Shown one piece after another: positions 45,201 to 57,044 of a DNA stretch of 64,000 nucleotides. The DNA is taken from the NCBI GenBank assembly GCA_000277445.1, contig AJWJ01000017.1, positions 1 to 64,000 of the forward strand, in the 5' to 3' direction. The position numbers and the translations under genes were made by a program. Under the pieces are notes generated by a model that had not been told where the DNA came from, searched no databases, and worked only from the letters and a program-made list of their open reading frames with translations. The DNA comes from Polysphondylium violaceum. Lineage: Eukaryota > Evosea > Eumycetozoa > Dictyosteliales > Dictyosteliaceae. How positions within the stretch are numbered: position 1 is the stretch's first letter; every line of letters begins with the position of its first letter.

Positions 45201-48200
45201 ACTTGTACCATTCAAACCTTTACATGTGAGCTACCACTTATTCAAATTATATCTGGTCAACCGGTATCCATGTTTATCTCTGAAAAGATGTTTATCTCTG
45301 ATCCAGAGAAACCATCTTTTAAAAATCATTCGTTTTTACCAGATTTTTCAATTCAACTTCTCGATAAAGATGGAAACTTTTGTAAAGTTTCAAATAAAAA
45401 ATTGGCTTCAACTAGAAGTAGAAGGAAACCAGCTGCACCAGCAAACACACCAACTCCAAATTATTATATAGCGGTATCATCACCATTTTTAAAAGATACT
45501 TTTCTCTTTACTCCAGATGAAAATGGTTTATTTTCTCTTAATCCTTCAAATGTTTTACAAACAAATAAGAAAAAAGGCGGTCGTTCTTCACACCAAAATA
45601 CTGGCTTATTAATTGAAGATAATCAAACCTATATGGATACTGATGCCGATTCATCTTTGCCGACATTAAGGAAAACTAGATCAAGTTCAAAAGAAAAGGA
45701 TCAAGATATTCATTCAATTATGCCAATTCTTTTTCAAGTTGGTCAAGGTGATAGTCAACTCTTTGAAATGGAACAAAAGATTAAAGTTGTACCATCAGAT
45801 AGACCAGCCTTTTTAGATGTAACCAAGATGGATGAATTTGTTGTAGATACAGGTGATGATACATTTAAAGTGTTGGCAGGTACAGATATTCAGTTTTATC
45901 TTAAGGTACGTTCATGTGGTGGCGGTGGTAAAGGTCCTTTTGTATTGGGTTCCGTCAATGGTCAACTCAATACCAATTGGTCGAGTAAAGTGACAAGTGT
46001 TGAAATGTCACCCACAGACAACACTGTTCAATTACCGATATTGTCTGCCGACAAATCTGCCAAACTCATCAAATACTCTATCGAGTATACGGTAGAGTAT
46101 GAGGGAGAGCAAATTTGTTTGAAAAAACAATTTTCCATTCGTACCATTGGTGGAGCACCTACATCCTTTTTCTTGCAACGTGGTAAAGGTTCAACTGAAA
46201 AGATTCGTTGTGATAGTGAAGTTAGTTTTGAAGTATCACTCTTTGATAGAAAAGGTAATACAGTATCACCTGCCAATTTAACTTCTGGTAAACCTATTCA
46301 ACCCTTTTTTGAATTGGAAATTCAAGATGGGGATTCACCTTCCAATGGCAGAGAGTTTAGTATAAAGAATCAAGTGATTGGTGAATTTAATTTTGATAAA
46401 AATGTTTATCCTTGTAAACTTAGTATCTTGGGTTTAGGTAAAATGACATTAAAAGTTGTGGACAACAGTGGCCAAATTAATTCCCATAGTATCAAAGTCA
46501 TTCTCCGTGAAGGTTCGGCTGCTTTATTAACAGTCAATGATTTGCCACAATTAACGATCCCCTGCGCTGGAGGTGAACAATTTGATGATCTTCGTATTAA
46601 TATTTGTGATTCTCAAGGTAATCGTTCTATGGATATCACCGGTGTAGATATTCATTTTGAATGGGAGGATTTAAATGGTCGTCAACCACCCTTTGATATT
46701 AAATCAAAGTTGATTATAGATAAAGGTGAAGGATACTTTAAAGGTATCGCTGTTAAAAATACTGCTCAAGAGGGTACCTATAAATTAATTCTCCAACCAG
46801 GTATCACTATTGAACGTGCCGTTATCTTGTTTCAAGTGGCTGGCAACTATAGTATGGAGTTTGTCAATCCAGATTCCCTTTTATGTTCACTCAATGCCCC
46901 ACCAAAACCATTTAAAATTCAAATCATTTCACCACAAAAGAAACCAGTTCAATTAAATATCGCCTCCATCAAAGCCCTTTCTTTACATCAAACTTTTCCT
47001 TGCACAGCCTATAAAGATGATTGCTACATTTTTGATTATAAAGTGCCAAGAAAAGCTGGTCCACATAAAATTACTTTTGTTTTAAATGAAAATGGTCTTA
47101 GACTTGAAAATCAACAGACTCTTGTCGTTTTACCAGATCTTCCAAGCCGTTTACATATTTCTGGTCAAATTTCAAGTTCAACATCATCTTCTATTGGTTC
47201 AAATATTGCCGTCTATGTAACAGACAACTTTGACAATCGTGTCAATGTCAGAGGCTCCATGAGAGTTTTGATTGAAAAGTCTATTGTTGAAAATAGTGCC
47301 AATAGTAGCCAAAATATTGATGTACCCATGTTTTTAGATGGTAAAAACTATCAAGATACACAGTTTAATGATAGTGGTGAAGCATTCTTTGGTAATCTTA
47401 GACTTTTGGATTCTATTGGTATCAGTGGTCCATATAAAGTTTGTTTTACACCCAACATCACCAGTGTAGCTGACCAACCCGAGGTCAAACAATTTAATAA
47501 TATTCAAAGCCTGAGTAAAGAGTTTTTCTATAAAAATGCCAAAGAAGACATTGATAGAAATGTTGAGCTTCAAGAAAAACGTGTATCACTTAGAACCGAG
47601 ATTGGTAAAATTGAAAAACAAATTGCAGACCTCAACAAAGAGCAAGACAATATCACTTCAAAATATAAAAATGATATGGCTCAGGCCGAAGACATCAGCA
47701 GAAAGCTCTGTCAAATGATACCAGGCTTTGCAAATGTCAGTCAGAATCCAGAACTCGTAAAGAATCTTATCGCAGAGTCTTCCAAAGATCTCGATACACT
47801 CGTCAATAGAAATAGAAGAACTGCTCCTCTATTCAATCCCGTCTCGAGAGAACTCAATGATGTCTCAAGAAGTCAAGGTGAGCAAAGTGGTATTGTTGGT
47901 TTGGTAAACACCTTGATTTTCGTTGAAGATGAAAGAGAGGCAACTAGTTATAGTAAACTGGTTGGCAAAAAAGCAGAGGCTGTCATCTTTTCAAACAAGG
48001 ATGATTTCCAATCTTACAACAAAAAGTATAGAGAACAAGCTCAATCCTCTTTTTATGCTGTATCTTTGGATAATATGATCCCATTTTCTAGACAACCCAG
48101 AAGACAAAATGGTTACAACAATCAACAGAGTCAAGATGTTACGGAACAAGGTTTATTAAATTTATCTCCTCAAGAAGGTGCACCACTCGTTGGTTTTTTA

Positions 48201-48695
48201 GGTTACTCTTGCAATAGAGTTCAATTACGAGAAAAACATCAACATCTTCGTAAAACTTTGGTTTGGTCATTATTCAGAGATACAATGGTATTTGATACAA
48301 TGGAACATGGTCTTGCATACAGAACTTTTTTGGCCCGTCAAAATAGACCTTGCTCTCCCATTTATTGCATTACAGAGGCAGAGTATATTGAAACTAGTGG
48401 TTTTGTTGAAGTTGGTGGAGCTAAAAGAGGTGGAACTTGTTGTTTTGGCCAATTGCCCGTCAGTGAAACTGAAGAATACAAACAATTGTATAAAAAGAAA
48501 TCTCTCTTGTCTGATTATAAAAAAGTGAGACATCAATTATATGTAGACAGAAAGAATGAAGTTCATCCCCAATTATCTGGTATCAAAGATCAAATCAATG
48601 AATTAACAAGATTAAAAGAGCAAAAACTCAACACTCTAAATGATATCTTTGATGAAATTAAAATTTTGGAAACTCCTTTTTCTCAAAGATCATAA
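42287..48695 (+). CDS. SMCHD1-like GHKL ATPase with SMC hinge domain
   Basis: Four exons: 42287-42431, 42504-42777, 42835-43187 and 43261-48695, about 2,068 residues. The first junction has an alternative (42435/42499) that also keeps frame. The GHKL ATPase fold shows the N box AIAEFIDNSIQAV, G1 VWDNGCGM and G2 SRYGVGGKKAAFYLGE. An S5-like transducer follows, then about a thousand residues of repeated beta-sandwich segments. A coiled coil (around LQEKRVSLRTEIGKIEKQI) leads into a hinge (about 1780-1980: EQSGIVGLVNTLIFVEDERE, LVGFLGYSCNRVQLREKH), and a second coiled coil closes the protein. Human SMCHD1 (about 2,005 residues) and plant GMI1 share this plan and act in silencing or DNA repair. 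A Ser/Asp acidic patch lies near residue 290. Confidence 0.85.
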
Positions 48696-48870
48696 AAGTT
48701 TTTTTTTAATTAAAATAGAATAAAGTAAAATCTCTTATTATATATTTAATTAAAATGTTATATATCTTTTATTTTATTTTTTTTAATCTTTGATATAGGG
48801 ATAAAAAAGAGAATATTATTATTTTTTTTTTTTTTTTTTTTTTTCTAAACAATTATAATACCATGATATC

Positions 48871-49677
48871 TTAATTTAAAATTTCAGCAATTTGTTGAAT
48901 ATTGTTATTATTCTGAGCACGAAGATCTTCTTTGATTTCTTCCCAATCCTTTTTAGAATTTCTCTTTGTTACAAGAATTAAAAGACCAAATGAGACAATA
49001 CCCAAAATTAAACATACAACAATATTACCAAATCCGCTATCTGGTGACCATGAATAATGAGAATACTATAGTATATTTTAAAATAGGAATTAGTATTTTT
49101 AAATTAATTATTAAATAGTTGATCAATAAAAACTAATACATACATTATGACTTGAAATTTTTCCAATAAAAGATTTACATTGGTAAATATAATCACCTTT
49201 ATTAATACAAACATTTTCCAAATGTGCTGAGGATCTAAAATCTTTAATTAAACGAGTGTTTACACATAAAGAGATTAAATAGAAAACAGAAGCAGAGACT
49301 GATAAAACAATCATTGTGACGTTGACGAAAAAGTTTGTTTTGGATTTTTCATTGACACCAAAAATAATGAAAATGGCATTGGTAAATGTGAATAAAGTAC
49401 CAATCAAAAGGAAAAAGAAACAGATAAACATTGTGGTTTGAACTTCTTGCATAGAGTGGTAATTTTCAACAATAAGGTTACCGTCATTGGTTAAGTTAGA
49501 ATAAAATTCCCATTTATCAAAATAGAATTTATATTCTCTATGAACTGGATGTTTGGTGTTGGGTCCTTTTGAAGAATGGGTGTTAATGTGATACCATGGA
49601 AGGAAGAATGATGTTATCGATAATGATATTATTATAATTGTTATCAGTAAATTAAATTTCCAAATTAAGGATACCAT
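48871..49677 (-). CDS. Four-helix membrane protein, unknown
   Basis: Two exons, 49677-49144 and 49065-48871, give 242 residues. Helices are at about 9-28, 85-107, 118-140 and 190-212. A long first extracellular loop contains WYHINTHSSKGP and N-linked sites (NLT). The second loop holds two Cys residues (VCINKG...YQCKS) able to form a disulphide before the last helix. The C-terminal tail is charged (KKDWEEIKEDLRAQ). The plan (four helices, large first loop, Cys in the second) resembles claudin/PMP22-like four-helix proteins, but the GLW-CC signature is absent, so no family is assigned. A similar-sized four-helix gene follows in the same orientation. Confidence 0.7.
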
Positions 49678-50307
49678 TGTTTTTTTTCCTATTCTCTTTT
49701 TTTAAAGGATATATAGAAAAAGAGATAGAGAGAGAGAGAAATGTAATAAATAATAAATTATACACCAATATGTATGATATGTAAACAGAAAATGGATATG
49801 AAAAATAATAATAAATAAATAAATAAATCAAAAAAACATATAATCACATACACACACCCTCAACGTTAATCATACATCTCAGTATATAATGAAAAATAAT
49901 ATTCAAAATCAGTGAAAGAGGGGGTGAGTTCAATCACATAATTACTGATTTGTAGAATCACCTATTATCTATCATTTGCAATTATATTTTATTTCATTTT
50001 TTAGAGTGAGTGGGTGTATTTCTTTTTATTATTTTTTTATTATTTTTTCATTTTTTGCATATGCGACGATATATGAATCGATGGGGGTCAAAATCAAAGT
50101 AGGGGGAAAAAGAAACAGATATAATTGTAAAATGTGTGTGGTTATGAGATTGAAAAATTATTCAAATATTATTTTTTTGAGTGGAGTGTCAATGCTTTTG
50201 ACATTGGTTGTTACTAATAGCAATGTGCATAGTTTCTAAGTAACAAATAATAATATAGTGTTTATTGTTTAAATAAATAAAAACTACTTTATTATTAACT
50301 AAATTTT
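49678..50307. other. Spacer, 630 bp; spurious open frame only
   Basis: Promoter of the 48871-49677 gene and 3' flank of the next. It has a (AAAT)n run near 49808-49830. A plus-strand open frame (49976-50239) is Phe/Tyr-rich from T tracts and is not believed. Nothing else recognised. Confidence 0.4.
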
Positions 50308-51049
50308 TTAAGCAGAGCTTGTACCTGCATATTCATGGATATTGTGAACATTGTCATTTGGTTTTTTCAAATTTACAGAGTTTTTCAATTCTCTTTCTTG
50401 AGATTTTCTTTGTTTTCTATCTAAATTTGAAAGTGAACATATATTTACTATTAAAAAGAATAACAATCCACCCAAATATATTAAATCTATAATACCACAA
50501 CTTCTAATTAAATTTTTAAAATCCACTTTTCTTGGCTATATGAGATAACAGTAAATATTAATATATGATATCATTATATTTTTTTAATTTTTACATACAC
50601 AAGAATCCCCTTCTTTAATAAATTCAGTCAAGATAAATAAAGCAACCGATGCAGCTATGAAAACAATAAAATTACCAAAAATAATATTTCTTTTTCTCTC
50701 AGAACTAAATTTGATAAAGTCAATTTAATAAAATTATTTTTAATAAATATAGTAGTGATACATACGTTGGAATACCTTTTGTAAATCTAAAATGATAATA
50801 AAAGCCGAAGAATAAATTCCCCAAAAAGAAAATTAAATAGATGACAGAAAATGTAATAGATAGATTACATTGTGAATTCCAAAACAAACATAAAAGAATA
50901 AGGGTTATTGAAAAAATAATAGCATTCATCATTATAGACCATATTGGTAGCCATGGTATGCTTTTTAATCTACTGCTTCTATTGAAAACGTTTGATGATC
51001 TTATTTGATCATTTGACATATCCAATGAAGGTTGGGGTTGGGGTGACAT
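50308..51049 (-). CDS. Second four-helix membrane protein, unknown
   Basis: Three exons: 51049-50766, 50704-50599 and 50535-50308, giving 205 residues, all junctions in phase. The cytosolic N-terminus (PQPQPSLDMSNDQIRSS) is followed by helices at about 39-57, 63-86, 101-122 and 143-163, and a basic tail (DRKQRKSQERELKNS). Loops are short, unlike the neighbouring gene, so close paralogy is not evident. CGII at the start of the last helix and one Cys in each extracellular loop (WNSQC; GDSC) could pair. I do not recognise the family. Confidence 0.65.
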
Positions 51050-51681
51050 TTTGTTTTACAGATAATTGTATATTCTATAGGTTATAGGACGAGTAATTAT
51101 ACATATAATAATATGATAAACAATTAAAAGAGAAAAATAAAAATATTGACCATTTATATATACTAGTTTTTACTTGTATATAAAAATATTTAAAAAAATA
51201 AAAATATCCGCAAAGAGAAATTGATAAAAAAAGGTACTCTTACCACTCTCTCACTTGACAATGGTACCTTTGGTTCATATATATACAAAACAATATGGAA
51301 ATATTCCAAAAATATTTTATTTGTAGTATGAAATATTATATTAAACCACTAAATAAAGATGGAATTAGCCTCACCCTATTTTTTCTTTTTTCTTACCACA
51401 CCCCCAATACACTTTTTTGATAAAATATCTTTTTTTTTTTCTTTTTTTATTTATATGGATTATTTGAAACAAACAAAAATATAAATATATAAAAATATTT
51501 TTATAACAAGGTTTATTTATCTCCTTTTATTTATTTGACATATGAAATGTGAAATAATATGACCTAAAAAAGAATTAATATGAAAAATGAAAAAATAAAA
51601 AAATAAAATTTGATGACACAACGCCAATTATTAGTTTTTTACAAGTAGCAGTAAAAAGAGGGAGATGAGATAGTACTAACT
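51050..51681. other. Divergent spacer, nothing recognised
   Basis: 632 bp between a membrane-protein gene (minus) and TAPT1 (plus). T and A tracts throughout, with one CTCTTACCACTCTCTCACTTG word near 51237. No open frame and no structured element seen. Confidence 0.4.
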
Positions 51682-53802
51682 ATGAACGATAGTAGTAATA
51701 GTAATGAAAAGGATATCGATCGAGGACCAACAGTACTCCCCAATAGACCTATATCACCGTTTATTAGCGAGGAAATCAAGGTAGTTATAGATGAAGAAGA
51801 GATCAACCTATTGAATAATATTGTTAAAGAACAATATAATCAACAGTCACATCAACACCAACAACAACAACAACAACAACAAATACAATCTTCATCACCA
51901 ACATTAACAGATCAAGATATCAAAGATATAGATAAACTAGTTTCATCAAAGTTGTTAGAACATACTTCACCGGGTATGTATCTAACATCACCTCCTATAC
52001 CTGTGTCACCAACAATTACAAATCAATTAAAATCATCAATATCATCAATATCAACAACAACAACTACAACAACAACCATACCACATACACCACCACAAAA
52101 TGGTCTAAAGTTGATAAAAGATGAACTGATCATTGAACAACAGCAACAGCAACAACAAACAGATACAACATTCAGACCTATAACACCAAAGGTGTTTTAT
52201 AAAGGATCACCACAAATTAAAGGTACTCCTTACAAAGAAAGAAACTCACCTATTCCGTTCAACTTGAATTTATTAAACGAAAATGATAATAGTAGTAGTA
52301 CAAATAACAATAGTAATATTGAAAAAGATATAGATAAAGATACAAACATAGATAAAGAGAAAGATAAAGATATTTCAACTTCACCAACAACAGCAACAAC
52401 AACAACAAGTACTACAACTACAAATTCATTACCATGGACAATTAAATCATATTTAATAGATGAAATTGATGGAAATTATTTTTTAGACCAAACTGAAGAT
52501 ACAAAGAAAAAGAGAGAGCAAGTTTATAATTTTGTTCATGTACCTATTGAACTTGAAAAACTTATTATCTTTGGTTTCTTTGTTTGTTTTGATTCTTTTT
52601 TATATCTATTTACATTCTTACCAATAAGAATAGTTATAGCCATTTGTAAATTATTTGCTAGATGTTTTTCAAAAAAGTATATATATATATAATAATGAGA
52701 ATAATATAAATATTAGTATACTAACATCTTTTCTTATTTTATAAAAGATATAAATTAACAAATACACAAATATTTGATTTATTTAGAGGATTCATATGGA
52801 CAATATGTTTTATATTTTTACATTTTATAGATTCATCAATGCTTTATCATTATATTAGAGGACAGGCAGTTATTAAATTATATGTAATCTATAATGTATT
52901 AGAGGTGTTGGATAAATTATGTTGTAGTTTTGGTCAAGATATTTTTGACTCTCTCTTTTGGATGTCTGTTAGTTTAACTCTACCGGCAACAAATAAAAGT
53001 GAAAAGAATTCTAGAATATTGGCTCCCTTTACTCATACACTTGTAGCTTTACTTTATGTTGGTAAGTATTAGAGGTTTAACTACCTCTACTATGAGAGTA
53101 TTCAAAGTTTATTAATAATATATAATATAAAATATGATAGGAATTCATTCACTTGTATTATTTTCACAAGTTATTACATTAAATGTAGCTATCAATTCAT
53201 ATAATAATGCATTGTTGACATTGATGATGTCAAATCAGTTTGTTGAATTAAAGGGATCAGTGTTTAAAAGATTTGAAAGTGACAATCTATTTCAAATTTC
53301 TTGTAGTGATATCGTCGAACGATTCCAAGTGTTTATATTTCTCATGATCATTTTCTTTCAGAATCTATCAGATCTCAATTGGGATCTGTCATGGGACTTT
53401 GTCGTGAATATGGGTAGTGTGATTATGATTGTCTGGGGCTCCGAGTTGATTGTCGATGCCATCAAACACGCATTTATTACGAAATTTAATCACTCGATTC
53501 CGACACAAGTGTATTCAAAATTCTTTGAAATCCTCTCGAGGATCATTGTTGGCCCCAACAACAAAAACTTTACCGAAAGTACGTGGGAGATCAACAACCG
53601 TATTGGCTTTGTGCCCTTTCCTCTCGCCACCATTGTCATTCGTGTCTTTTGCAGATTCATCCCCTCAAGTGGCGTGTTTGGCATCGTGCTAACGATACAA
53701 ATCTATTTTTGTCTTGTATTGTTGAAAATATTAATCAAGATTCTCATTCTTGGTCATTGTATTAGACATGAAAGAAAACCTAAAATAATAAAAATAGATT
53801 AA
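51682..53802 (+). CDS. TAPT1 family multipass membrane protein
   Basis: Three exons: 51682-52676, 52748-53061 and 53141-53802, giving 656 residues. Residues 1-260 are disordered (Gln, Asn, Thr runs). The TAPT1/DUF747 domain begins at about 262 (SYLIDEIDGNYFLDQT). Hallmarks follow: YNFVHVPIELEKLIIFG, SSMLYHYIRGQAVIKLYVIYN, LEVLDKLCCSFGQDIFDSLF and SELIVDAIKHAFITKFN. About six to eight membrane helices are present. Human TAPT1 and yeast Emp65 are ER/ciliary membrane proteins needed for development and protein quality control. The join at exon 2 restores SKKYKLTNTQIFDLFRGF. The last exon (53400-53680) contains a GC-rich patch. Confidence 0.9.
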
Positions 53803-54127
53803 TACATCTGTATATCTTGTTATTTATAGATCTAAAAAACCAGTTTTCCTAAATAGGTGGAGGGGTAATAGAAAAATCATTTGATTTCTTTTCGTTTTAT
53901 TTCTTTTCCAAAACCACCCCACCCACTCTCTACCCCTTACAAACTAAATTTAGTTTTTTTGGATTGGAGAAGAATTTTTTTTTTTTTTTTTTTAAAAAAT
54001 CATTTGTTTGATTTCATTCATATCTCACATATTTATTTATATTCGAATATAGTAAACTAGTCTATTCATATTTTGTATATACATATCACATTACATACAC
54101 CAACACACTCGTCTACAATATATAAAT
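53803..54127. other. Short spacer TAPT1 / RBM26-like
   Basis: 325 bp, same-strand genes. It has a poly-T run (53977-53992) and A/C-rich leader just before the next ATG (CATTACATACACCAACACAC). No other feature. Confidence 0.4.
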
Positions 54128-56876
54128 ATGGTTGGACCAATTGAAAAGGATCCAGAGTTTTCAAAGTTTTTAGTCGACACATTAGATCCGATATGTGATG
54201 TTGATCCACTTTCTTTGGCTGAGTATATCAAGGAATTGTTGTCAACAAATTCATTTCAGTCTAGAAAGGAATTGGAACTAATATGTTTAAAAGATTTAGA
54301 AGATTTTCTCAACAAGAATACAAAACAGTTTGTCATAGATCTCATAAAGAAACTAGACACCCTTCATTACTTTAGTAATAGTAGTTCAGAGAATGGTGGA
54401 GGTAGTAGTAAAGAATCCTCACCTTCTCTAACATCACAAAATAATAATAAAAGTAGTAGCAACTCTTCATCTTCGTCACATGATTCTTTAAAAAGAGATT
54501 ACAGAGATTATAAAGATTCTAGAGATTATAAAGATTATAAAGATACTCATAAGGACAGTTATAGAGACAGAGATGGTTATAGAGACTCTAGAGATAGCTA
54601 TAGGGACTCTAGAGATGGTTATAGGGACTCTAGAGACTATAGGGATAGCAGAGATAGAGATAGAGACAGAGATAGAGACGGCTATAGAGATAATAATTAC
54701 AGAGATAAAAGGTCATATGAAAGTAGTAGAGATAGTTATAAAAGTGGTGATCTAGATAGATCAAGATATCAAGATTACAATAAAAAAGAAGATGATGATT
54801 CACATAAGCAACAACATAAAAAAGAACATAATGATAGCTCACCTAGATCAAGATCAAATTCTAGAGAAAGAGAATCACAAACAAGATCAAGGTCAAATTC
54901 TAGAGAAAGAGATGATAGCAACAACAGTAATGGTGCCATAAAGAAAAGAAAATCATTCGGAGATGACAAAAACAATAGAAATAACAAGTTCCAAAAATCA
55001 AGTAATTACCCAAATAACACTAGATTCAAGAAACCTTGCAAATACTATCAAGAACATGGTGTTTGTACTAAACCCACTTGTCCCTATCTACATGGAAATG
55101 ATGATCCTAGAGCCATGAATCAACAAGCAGATGGTGAATTTGATCCCTCAAATAATAACAATAATCATAATCAATTTAGAGGCAATCGATTCCCCCAAAG
55201 ACCACCTTTTAACAATAACTTTGACAATAATAACGGTATACAATTTAATCCAAATCAATTTAATCCTCAACAACCACCAATAGGTTTTCCACCAGGTCAA
55301 AATATGGATTTCAATAATCATGATAACAATAATAATGGTTTTAATCCATATTTCCAACAACAACAACAACAACTTCCACCTCATATGTTAAATGATGTAA
55401 ATATGAATAACAACAACAACAACAACAATATGGATCAACATGGAGATGTATTTATAAAGACATCACCAAATTGTCCAAATCCAGAAGCGACCAAATTAAT
55501 AATCACCAATATACCAATTGGAAGCAATGATGAAGAACATATAAAAGAACATTTTTCAAAATTTGGAACTATAGTTTCCATTCAAAAACTATCAACAGCC
55601 AAATCAATGGTTGAATTTTCAAGCAATATCGAAGCAAACAAAGCAATGAAATCCCCAGAGGCAATTATGAACAATAGATTTATAAAACTATTTTGGGAAG
55701 ACACTTTTGATGGAAAGAAAACTAAATTTGAAGAGAATCAAGAGAAACAAGAGAGAATACAAAAACAAAAAGAAGAAAAAGAACAACAACTCTTGAAAAC
55801 CAGAGAACAGCTACTACAGAAACGGTTAGAGGCAATGAAAAAACAAACTGAACAGAAAAAAGAATTGACTATGGTGAGCAAGAATAGAGAGGAATTGAGA
55901 AAGCAACAATTGGAACTACAAAAACAATTGATATTGAAATTGGGTGCAACCAAAGATGAAAAAGAAAAAGAATCAATCAAGGAATCAATTAAAGCATTGA
56001 CAAAATCAATCACTGAAAGTATTCAAAAAGATCAAACTATTGTTGCCACTGTTACTTCAATATCATCAATTCCATCTATACCATCAATATCGTCTATTTC
56101 AACAACAAATCCAAACCAACCAATATCACCTACGACAACTACTTTATCACCAACAAATACAACAACATCACCACCAACTTTAACAACACCAACTCCATCA
56201 ACAACAAATCTTGAACAATTAAAGAACACATTAAAGGCATTTGAAACCCAAGCACAAAATCTTGGTATAACTGCATCAACCATTGAGAATACTCTTGTTC
56301 CTGCTGTACCAAATGCTACTCTTGTTAATTCTCCAATTAAACCACCCCAACCTCAAACTAAATTTCTACCAAAGAAATCACCGACTACCACCACACCACT
56401 TCCATCAGCTGCTCCAAGAAAAAACAATTCTATTGTAATTGATAACCGAAGTACTACAGTTAAAATCTCTGATCCACCAACTGAATTTAAAAATGAATCA
56501 CTCTTAAAACAACTTTTTCCAGATATTGTAAACGTTTCAACTAATCCCACCGATCAAAATTCAATTCAAATTCAATTTGGTAAAAGAGTTTCTGCTGAAA
56601 GAGTATGTCTATTTTTTTTAATTACAAAACTAAACTTTTATATATATTAACAACATTTTAAAATAGTTTTTTGTAGTAGCTAAAACATTTAAAGGTAAAG
56701 AATTGTTGTTATCTTGGGTAGAAAAACAACAACCAAAGGAAACAGAATCATCTAAAGTTGTTGAAAATGATACCGATGTAATCGTTCATGTAAATAATAG
56801 CCAAAAAGATGGTGACGACGACGACCAAGATTACGATGATGATGATAATGCTGATGAAAGATCTTGGAAACATTAA
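54128..56876 (+). CDS. RBM26/RBM27-type RNA-binding protein (PWI-like, CCCH, RRM)
   Basis: Two exons, 54128-56602 and 56667-56876, give 894 residues. The N-terminal PWI-like domain (about 1-78: DPICDVDPLSLAEYIKELL) is followed by an Arg/Asp/Ser/Tyr repeat region (YRDSRDGYRDSRD units, about 120-210) and short RSRSNSRE blocks. The CCCH zinc finger is CKYYQEHGVCTKPTCPYLH (about 301-319). An Asn/Gln/Pro-rich region leads to RRM 1 (KLIITNIPIGSNDEE ... IMNNRFIKLFW). A coiled coil and Pro/Thr linker precede a second RRM-like end (FFVVAKTFKGKELLLSW) and an acidic tail. Human RBM26/27 work with the nuclear exosome-targeting (PAXT) machinery on polyadenylated RNA. Confidence 0.85.
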
Positions 56877-57044
56877 ACCTCAAACACACTATATATATAT
56901 ATTCAAATAAAATTAATAATTTCAGATTCTCGACTCTTTTTTAATTCTTTTTTATTCAATTTTATTTTACTTGAAATGAGAATCATTAAGTACTCTTTAT
57001 CAGAAAGTTTATTTATTTACATTTTATATGATATTATCTGTTTT

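Noticed and set aside
49976-50239. Plus-strand 87-codon open frame
   Set aside because: Phe/Tyr/Ile content follows T tracts; it lies in a promoter spacer and lacks any recognisable feature.
48871-51049. Two adjacent four-helix genes as a recent tandem duplication
   Set aside because: Helix number agrees, but loop lengths, Cys positions and intron positions differ and no shared motif was seen.
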